Below, piece by piece: positions 57,621 to 64,000 of a stretch of 64,000 nucleotides of DNA. The stretch spans positions 50,338,653 to 50,402,652 of the forward strand of contig CM067543.1 of the NCBI GenBank assembly GCA_034509755.1, given 5' to 3'. The notes under the pieces were generated by a model. That model did no database searches. It saw only the letters and a list, made by a program, of their open reading frames with translations, and was not told where the DNA came from. Origin of the DNA: Anisodus tanguticus (taxonomy: Eukaryota; Streptophyta; Magnoliopsida; Solanales; Solanaceae). The stretch's first letter is position 1. Every line of letters starts with the position of its first letter. Position numbers and translations under genes: made by a program.

Positions 57621-58371
57621 ATAACATGATCAAGTGGAATAATATATTCCAAGTATTTCGTGCCTCGTAATTACTTTAAGCTTAATTGATTCTTTCACTA
57701 CAAGAAGAAAGGGTTTTGCAATTGCAAATGTAAACTAGTTGGTCAACCATACCTAATATTTGCTTAAAGCTGACCTCACTCTACCCCACCCCACCCCACA
57801 TAAAAGTTTTTAAAAACTAACTTTCGTTGTTGTTTTTTTATGGAGAATATTGGTAATTTCACTAATGTTTTCTCTGTCGTTTTAACTCTCTCTCTCTCTC
57901 TCTCAAAATAAGATGGGTCATAAAAACTTGAGAAACATAGTTGAATCAAACAAATTTGATTCAAAGACTTGAAAGTAAACCTAACAATTAATTATTTCTA
58001 TTTCTTGGACTTTAATTTGAAAGGCCAACAACTTTAAAACATGTTATCCTATAAAGTCGGAATATATCGAATTCAAGAAAGTGATTTTGAGTTGTTTCTC
58101 TCATCAGCAACACTGACAATTTTGTTGTGTCGGTAAAAGTTTCCGCACCATTATACTGGCCAGGTAGAAATTATATTCCATTATATATACAAGATTAAAA
58201 TAAATTTTATATATAATAAATGTTGAATCAGCTTGACTTTTTCGTGGATTTACTTCTTCATATTTTGAACTCTCTTAATAAAAATCATAGTTCTGCCATT
58301 AGCACCATAGAATACAGATATGAGTTCAATTCTCATCATCCGTATTTCCCTTTTCTCATATTAATTAAAAA

Positions 58372-58409
<38 letters not shown>

Positions 58410-58829
58410 AAAAAATAAAAACTGCTCCTCTCTGCATGGAGAAGAAGTATATGACAAAATAAATTATTGAAGAAAAGAGAAGCATGATCTTGACTTCATG
58501 CATGCATGAGATATTGGGAGGTTACCAACCAAACCGATGAAAGAGCTGAGACTTTAACGTTAAATTAAAGTTTTTCAACACGTAAAACAAGTTTACAACG
58601 GTATATAATTATACAAAACTCTACAAAAAGTTAGCCAACTAATCAATTGGTACACAAATAGGCTTTTTGGAAGATCACCAGTCAGTCAAATTAAGCCCAT
58701 CATATGTGAAAATGACATTCAGTAGATATATTTTTATATAATCATGTGGTATTTGATTTGGTGGCCCAATTAATTCATATTTGTATCGTGTATGATCATA
58801 TTTTAAAATTCTGCCTTCACTATTTGCGA
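57621..58829. other. Intergenic DNA with microsatellites and a CACTA-like terminus
   Basis: 57698-57712 reads CACTACAAGAAGAAA, the start of many CACTA transposons, but no partner end was found. (CT)n lies at 57886-57903 and (AT)n at about 58377-58403. No gene is supported. Confidence 0.4.
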
Positions 58830-60045
58830 GAGGAGTCCTTTTTCATTTTTGTAGATAAGCAAGCCAGCAAACCCCCCCTTACTCACCTCAACATCAGTCA
58901 AAAGCAGATATCGCCCCCCATGGTGCCGTAGCTTTAAACTCTTTTTTCGAGGCCCCCAAAAGTGCTTTCCTTCTCGCGCGATATGAAATGACGCCCCAGC
59001 TTGACTCGAGACCAAAAGGGGAAGAATCAGATTCGATCTCCGGGCTTATAACCAACCTATGAACAATGGTCTGGGTTGGGGTGGCTTGCTTGAGGCAGAA
59101 TGAAAAACGTCCGCTAAAGCCCACGGGATAAGGTTTGCAGATGCGATCATGAATCGAACCAGATCGAAACATTCAGCTGTCGACGGACAAAGCCGGAACG
59201 TCGACCGCAAACGAAGGATGGCCAGGCCCCGGTTCCCAGGTCTTTTGACTCTTTCCTTGCAATGAACCGAAAGGTGAGAGGCAGGGCTCGGTCTCAAGGT
59301 TGAATTGAAAGTCACTAGTCAGTCCAACTGCACGAGTGAAAGGCGAAAGTCAAGATTACGTGCAACCAGGTGTAACGTGTCAAAGGTCACCGAGTCGCCA
59401 TTTAGAAAAAGGACTGAGCAGTTCTGTTCTTTCAGTTGTGTAAGCCTTCCACTTCTCAAAATGCGACTTCGTGAGCTGCGGTTCTAATCCCGAGCCCAAA
59501 GAAGGAAAAGAACGGAGGGAGGAAAGGCTAGACTTCAATCCCAGGTCACTATTATGCTGAGACTTTCTCTCCGGTGGCTGACCAGATCCATCAACAAACC
59601 TAGGTCCAATATTTGCGTCTACGAGCAGCCAAATTCTTATTATTATACCGAACGAGTAGGTGGCTCCTTTTGCCCAGGGGACATCGTCGGAGAACAATGT
59701 CGGGGACAGGGTGAGAACCTTCCGTTGCTGTTACAGAATCCCGTGCTACGGAATGAATCTAGGCACAGTATGAAAGATCTTTGAAATCCTTGATAGTCTG
59801 GAAAGGGAACGCGAATCTAGCCACCACTTTCTCTATTTAAAGAAAAAGAAAGAGGGCTGCGGTCCACTTTGTACGTTTGCTGAGCAGACCACTCAGGCAT
59901 TTTAGAAAAGGGAAGGGAACTTCTCACCCCGAGGGAGGCGGGAAGCTACCGCTTCTAGAATGGAAGCTTCTCCTTGACTTTTTTAGAGCGTATCGCGGAT
60001 CGAAGTAGTACATTATACATCTGCCCGCCAACAGCGGAGGGTTAA
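58830..60045. other. Probable nuclear mitochondrial DNA insertion (NUMT)
   Basis: An abrupt block of about 1.2 kb with much higher GC and many GAAAG/CTTTC purine-pyrimidine runs, unlike both flanks. It reads like plant mitochondrial intergenic or intron DNA (CGAAAGGCGAAAGTCAAG, GAGGGAGGCGGGAAGC, ATCTGCCCGCCAACAGCGG). It keeps open frames on both strands, such as 59554-59784 (MLRLSLRWLTRSINKPRSN), which I cannot assign to a known mitochondrial gene. The call rests on composition and style, not on an identified gene. Confidence 0.5.
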
Positions 60046-60347
60046 TATAATTGTTTTTTAAAAAAAAACAGAGACAATTATCTAATCCTTTGTTTTTTGG
60101 TTCGTTTTTGGTCTCTCTTTCTTTCGATCTATCTATAATCCACCTGTAGATATTAATTTATTGAGATTTAAGTCATTTTTCTTCAAAAGAAATGACGTTT
60201 AAGCAAATATATTATGTCAAAACAAGGCATAAAGCAAAGCATAGAGTTCTCCCCTCCCCCTGATCTTAATAATTAATTTTCAAATGTTACCTGACAGCAA
60301 CTTCTTTTGCGAATATAAGTAGCATATATTTTTTTCAATAAGTGCTA
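60046..60347. other. Intergenic DNA
   Basis: Nothing was recognised. Confidence 0.4.
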
Positions 60348-60553
60348 CTCCCTTTGTACTAATTTATGTGGTACTTTTTGGTATTCGAGATTTGAACTAT
60401 GTGAACTTTGACTAATATTTTTAAAGTTTAGAGTAGTTAGGTATGGTTTTAGAATATTTTAGTTTTGATTTTAAAATATTGAGTCGATTTAATTTAATTT
60501 ATCTTTAAAGATTAGTCAAAACAAAAAGTATCACATAAATTATGCTAAGGGAG
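60348..60553. mobile_element. Stowaway-type MITE
   Basis: TA-flanked. CTCCCTTTGTACTAATTTAT at the left; the right end complements to CTCCCTTAGCATAATTTATG. 206 bp. Confidence 0.78.
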
Positions 60554-61370
60554 TAGATTATTTTTCATAGTTTCAATTTTGCTGATCGACTTTTGCCGAG
60601 ATAAGTTTTTCATTTTCTTCCCAAAAAAAACTAAAACTATAAAGCTTTAAATGGAATTTGTTTTAAAACAGGTGGAAAACTTTCCAAATATTTTTTTTAT
60701 TTTCTCCTTTTGTACAAGTTTTTGGGAGGGGCACTAAATTTCATGGGCAATACCTAAAACAAATTTTGTAACTATAAATGCATTGCGTTGGAAATAAAAT
60801 TCGCATGCATTATCTCAACCAAAAAAAATAATGGAAATGACATGCTTCCTCATGTGGTCTTCGTTTAGATTTTCCATGTTTGTTCATGTTTTCTGAAATG
60901 ATTGATAAAAAACTTAGGTATTTCCAAAACCAGGAAACAAATACTGTGCAGACATATGGATATAGATATAGTTGAAATGTAACACAAAAATGAAGTTGTA
61001 AAATAATAATTTGAAGTTGAATTTATGTTTGCACATGTTTTTCACTTTAAAAAAATTAAAAAAAATTGTGAGTGAAAAATAATTCACTTGCAAAACTAAT
61101 TAAAATATGTCCATTGTATAATGCAATATTTTGAAGAGAAAAAAGAAAAACAAATCTCTGTCCAAAAAATTGCCTTTCACAACAATCATAACGTCAGTCA
61201 AAATCTCACCCACATAATGATTAATTAGTGATTTGTTCCTAAAGATAACTAAACGATAAGAAACTAGTTTGAAACTAAGTGAGGGAATGATTAATTAGTG
61301 ATTTGATATAGCAAAACTGACGAGGAACCATAGGAGCTGTCTAATAATTCGACTTATTCTACCACCAAAA
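60554..61370. other. Intergenic AT-rich DNA
   Basis: No gene. GATTAATTAGTGATTTG occurs twice (about 61219 and 61287). Confidence 0.45.
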
Positions 61371-61551
61371 GATGTGGTGCAGCGGATGAGGTTGCTCATC
61401 TCTTAATCAGATGTCTCGTATTTGAGTTCTGGGTATGAAAAAATCCTTGGTAGTGAGCGCCTCCCCCCGAATGGAACCCTACACGGTGCGAATCTGAATA
61501 TAGTCAGGCCCCAATGCGGGTCACGGACACCGAATGAGAAACCAAAAAAAA
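61371..61551 (+). mobile_element. tRNA-derived SINE
   Basis: Box A-like TGTGGTGCAGCGGATGAGG at the start, a degenerate box B (TATTTGAGTTCTGGG), a GC-rich body (CGCCTCCCCCCGAATGG, CCCTACACGGTGCGAA) and a short A-tail, ACCAAAAAAAA. The body is characteristic of a widespread angiosperm SINE family (recalled, name not certain). It abuts the Copia LTR at 61583. Confidence 0.75.
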
Positions 61552-61582
61552 TCTCACTTTTTCTTGATATTTGTATTGCAAA

Positions 61583-61791
61583 TAAAGGAATATGTGCCTT
61601 GATTGTATTCATCAATAATGTACAATATATATTGTAGTACAAGAATATTTAAACTAGGTAACTAATCAACCTAATTACAATAGGAAATATAATTTTATCT
61701 AAAATATGAGACATAATTACAATAGGAATATAATTCTACCTAAAATAAGAGATATACAATTAATGAAAGAATATTCGAGAAATATTCTATT
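61583..61791 (-). repeat. 3' LTR of miniature Copia element
   Basis: Read on the minus strand from 61791: TAATAGAATATTTC to CATATTCCTTTA. It follows a CGGGGGGG polypurine tract and is clearly homologous to 63152-63355. Confidence 0.78.
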
Positions 61792-61799
61792 ACCCCCCC

Positions 61800-63023
61800 G
61801 CAGTCGAAGCGGGAGGTTCACGAACACTGAGAATGGCTCGAAAATCATCAAATAGTATGCGTGGAAGTCCTTTGGTGAAGATGTAGGTAATCTGATATCT
61901 GGAAGGAACATGAAGCATACGAACTTGACCACGAGCCACTTTTTTGCGAAAGAAATCAATGTCCATCTCAATGTGTTTAGTGCGCTGATGTTGGACGGGA
62001 TTGCCGGAAAGATATATCGCACTAATATTATCACAGTAGACCAGTGTTGCCTTTTGAATCGGGCAGGCTAGGAAGAGAGGCCCATGACGGTGGGGCCCAC
62101 GTGGCCCACGACGGGTAGGCAACCCACGGCGGAGGCTGCTAACACTGCCGTCGTTGCTGCTGGTTGTTTCCTGCCGATGGGGACTGCCCCTTCGTGTCAT
62201 CGTTGTTGTCGAAATTCCATCTGTCACGACCCTTGCCAGACTGCCTGCTCCGGTGGTTGTTGCGAGTGGATGCGGGCTGCTTGCGGGTCCTTAGACCGGT
62301 GGTTCTGGTTGCCGAAGTTGGAGGCCCTACCGTCGGCGGAAGGACCGACGGTGGTGGTGAGGGTGGCGTCGGCAATGTTGGCCTGAGTGGTGTTGCGCTT
62401 GATTGTCCGGGTTTCCTCAAGAATAAGCTTCGAACGGGCCTCATAAAATGGAGGTAACGACATGCATTGCTGAAGGATGGTGGCAACGCTGTCATATGAT
62501 TCGTTCAAGCCTGTAATAAGTTGCATGACCAATCGTTGATTAGTAACTGGTGCACCAACGTTGGAGAGTTGGTCGGCAAGCATATTGAGTTCTTGAGAAT
62601 ATGCAGACAGGTTTGGGAAATAGTCTTGATGCACATCCTTGAACTAATTTTCAAGGTATAACGCTCGTTGCGTTTTGTTGTCGTGGAAAATACTTTCCAA
62701 ACGTTCCCACGTTTGGCGGGAAATGACATCCATCTCAATGATAGTGTGCAACAGATCATTAGAGATTGTGTTGTATATCCACTGGAAGACGGCTACGTCC
62801 AAATGAGACCAGAATGCATCATCAGAAGTCGGAGCCGAGGGTAGGTCTGTGGACTTCGGTGTAGGAGGGATGATATGGTCGATAACTTCGTAAATATGAC
62901 AATGTATCTTAAAAAGCTCCGCCCACGAGGAGTATTGACCATTTTCAATCTCAAGGGTGATAGGGATGTAGTTTTGATGTTGTTTACTGCAAGTGCAGGA
63001 TGGAATTTGGTTTTTTCAGCCAT
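61800..63023 (-). pseudogene. Gag::RNase H-tail fusion of the miniature Copia
   Basis: Gag starts at 63023 with MAEKTKFHPALAVNNIKTTS. It changes frame near 62950, 62750 and 62640, and its best part is 62634-62224: NLSAYSQELNMLADQLSNVG, LVMQLITGLNESYDSVATIL and LPPFYEARSKLILEETRTIK. A Gly/Arg/Ser-rich part follows. At about 62068 it passes into CPIQKATLVYCDNISAIYLS, SGNPVQHQRTKHIEMDIDFF and YIFTKGLPRILFDDFRAILS, the last ~90 residues of the Copia polyprotein. The frame 62227-61790 is open across the junction, so the gag C-terminal linker and the RNase H tail are read continuously, although upstream shifts break full gag. Confidence 0.8.
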
Positions 63024-63151
63024 GGAAGATGAAATTTATGAGGAGAATTGAGAGAGAATGGCTGGAAAAAACACTAGGGTTCCGTGGGGGTGGCGGCCGA
63101 GAGCTATGGTCGGCGGCGGTGGAGGTATTTTTAGGCTACTGATACTATAAA

Positions 63152-63355
63152 AGAATATGTTCCTTGATTGTATTCATCAATAATGTACAATATATAGTAA
63201 TACAAGAATATTTAAACTAGGTAACTAATCAACCTAATTACAATAGAAAATATAATTCTATCTAAAATAGGAGATCTAATTACAATAGGAATATAGTTCT
63301 AGTTAAAATAAGAAATATACAATTAATGAAAAATATTAATAAAATATTCTATTAA
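63152..63355 (-). repeat. 5' LTR of miniature Copia element
   Basis: Minus strand TAATAGAATATTTTATTAAT to CATATTCTTTTA, next to a PBS-like site. The plus-strand order of shared blocks (ATTCATCAATAATGTACAAT, TTTAAACTAGGTAACTAATC) matches 61583-61791. Confidence 0.78.
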
Positions 63356-63454
63356 TAAATTCCATTAGGCTTTTTCATAAATGCAAAATCTATTGAAAAG
63401 TGAAATAAAAGCAGACGTTTCAGTACATATAATTTAACCACCATATATGATACA

Positions 63455-63590
63455 ATACCAACAACAACAACAACAAAGCTAGTAAAATCCAACGGTATGA
63501 GATCTAGGAAGGATAAAGTGTACACAGACCTTACATTCACCTTGATAGGTAGAGTGGCTTTTTCTGGAAGACGTTAGGCTCAAGACCTGA
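63455..63590 (-). repeat. TS-like SINE 3' part
   Basis: The (CAA)n run at 63459-63477 is the complement of the (TTG)n tail of the Solanaceae TS SINE. The following AAATCCAACGGTATGAGATC, TGTACACAGACCTTACATTC and GGTAGAGTGGCTTTTTCTGG are diverged TS body sequence (recalled). The 5' promoter half is missing. Confidence 0.6.
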
Positions 63591-63810
63591 GTTGTATGAG
63601 TTGTATTAATCATGTAATGTGTTGTAACTGAAATTGACAATTATTATTCGACTTGATTGATTGGTAAAATCATCGTATGTTGAGCTGTATCCATCTTTTA
63701 AACCGTTAGCATTTGCTCAATTAAACCGCCAGCTAGAAGTAAAATCGATGTTACATAAATCTTGGAACATGAGAAGTCCCTGAACTTCTCTTCCCTTTTT
63801 GAAATATTTA

Positions 63811-64000
63811 CTCACTTCCATTCAATTTTTATGATTGTATTTGATTGACTATTATATTCAATTATTAAAACTTATAACTTTTCAAGAGATTTTTATTGCT
63901 ATAAAAATATAAAATAAAGAAAAAACTAAAATTAGATTATTTTTAATATAAAAAATATTATTCTGTTTAAAAACTTGTGCCACAAAAAATGAAACAAAGG
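63811..64000. mobile_element. Stowaway-type MITE, cut by the window end
   Basis: After TA at 63809-63810 it starts CTCACTTCCATTCAATTTTT. The last bases GTGCCACAAAAAATGAAACAAAGG fit the beginning of the inverted right terminus. Confidence 0.55.

Larger units (their letters stand above)
61583..63355 (-). mobile_element. Non-autonomous miniature Copia with gag joined to the RNase H tail
   Basis: About 1.77 kb with LTRs of about 205 bp at both ends. The order on the minus strand is: 5' LTR (63355-63152), PBS-like AGTATCAGTAGCC (about 63150-63138), gag (63023-62071), then directly the end of RNase H (62068-61800), a polypurine tract and the 3' LTR. Protease, integrase, RT and most of RNase H are absent. 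I could not settle a target-site duplication. Confidence 0.82.

Noticed and set aside
59554..59784. Frame MLRLSLRWLTRS... as a functional transferred mitochondrial gene
   Set aside because: I cannot match it to a mitochondrial protein, and no presequence exon, promoter or poly(A) signal is evident.
62084..62457. Plus-strand open frames of about 100 residues in the GC-rich gag region
   Set aside because: Shadows of the minus-strand gag; no independent support.

Overview
The window is plant nuclear DNA, most likely from a Solanaceae genome. The inference rests on spliced plant-type genes, RE1/Retrofit-like Copia and Tat-lineage Gypsy retrotransposons, Stowaway, CACTA and hAT-like MITEs, a TS-like SINE with a (TTG)n tail, and plastid and probable mitochondrial DNA inserted in the nuclear sequence. 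The species cannot be fixed from sequence alone. Gene density is very low: I can support two intact host genes in 64 kb. One is a small two-exon gene for a 99-residue membrane protein (13633-14477, minus). The other is a six-exon WAT1/EamA-type transporter of 351 residues (40044-42212, minus). Almost everything else is transposon, transposon relic or organelle-derived DNA.

Layout. 1-903 is the tail of a Copia element. 904-4880 is a second, mosaic Copia element. 4881-7265 is a broken L1-type LINE. 7550-11222 is the 3' end of a Tat-type Gypsy element, with an antisense gene (7550-10218, minus) and a 3' LTR (10620-11222). 11223-17365 is intergenic DNA with the small host gene and several MITEs. 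17371-21605 is a Copia element between GAAAG target-site duplications. 21606-31230 holds a MULE-like remnant, tandem repeats and a decayed DUF1985 (Ulp1-associated) gene. 31285-31735 is rearranged plastid rRNA DNA.

33633-39843 is a second Tat-type element with integrase, an antisense gene (36158-38822, minus) and a 3' LTR that ends next to the poly(A) signal of the WAT1-type gene. 43172-48170 is a Copia element with both LTRs, a PBS and perfect AGTAC target-site duplications, but a disrupted interior. 48579-51942 holds a MITE with an internal microsatellite, a 5'-truncated L1 with its TSD, and two Copia 3' ends placed back to back. 52198-58760 contains an LTR-like block, a SINE with a 19-bp TSD and a LINE RNase H tail. 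About 58830-60045 looks mitochondrial in origin. 61583-63355 is a miniature Copia element whose gag is joined directly to the RNase H tail.

How the parts relate. No operon or multi-gene pathway is visible. The signals most worth following are: (i) two diverged Tat-type elements that both keep an antisense, intron-containing gene with its own TATA box just inside the 3' LTR; (ii) a Copia family whose diverged LTRs keep a hairpin at the same place; (iii) gag-RNase H and gag-less Copia derivatives that can only have moved with help in trans; and (iv) the unannotatable small membrane-protein gene. I see no CRISPR array and no intact tRNA or rRNA gene.
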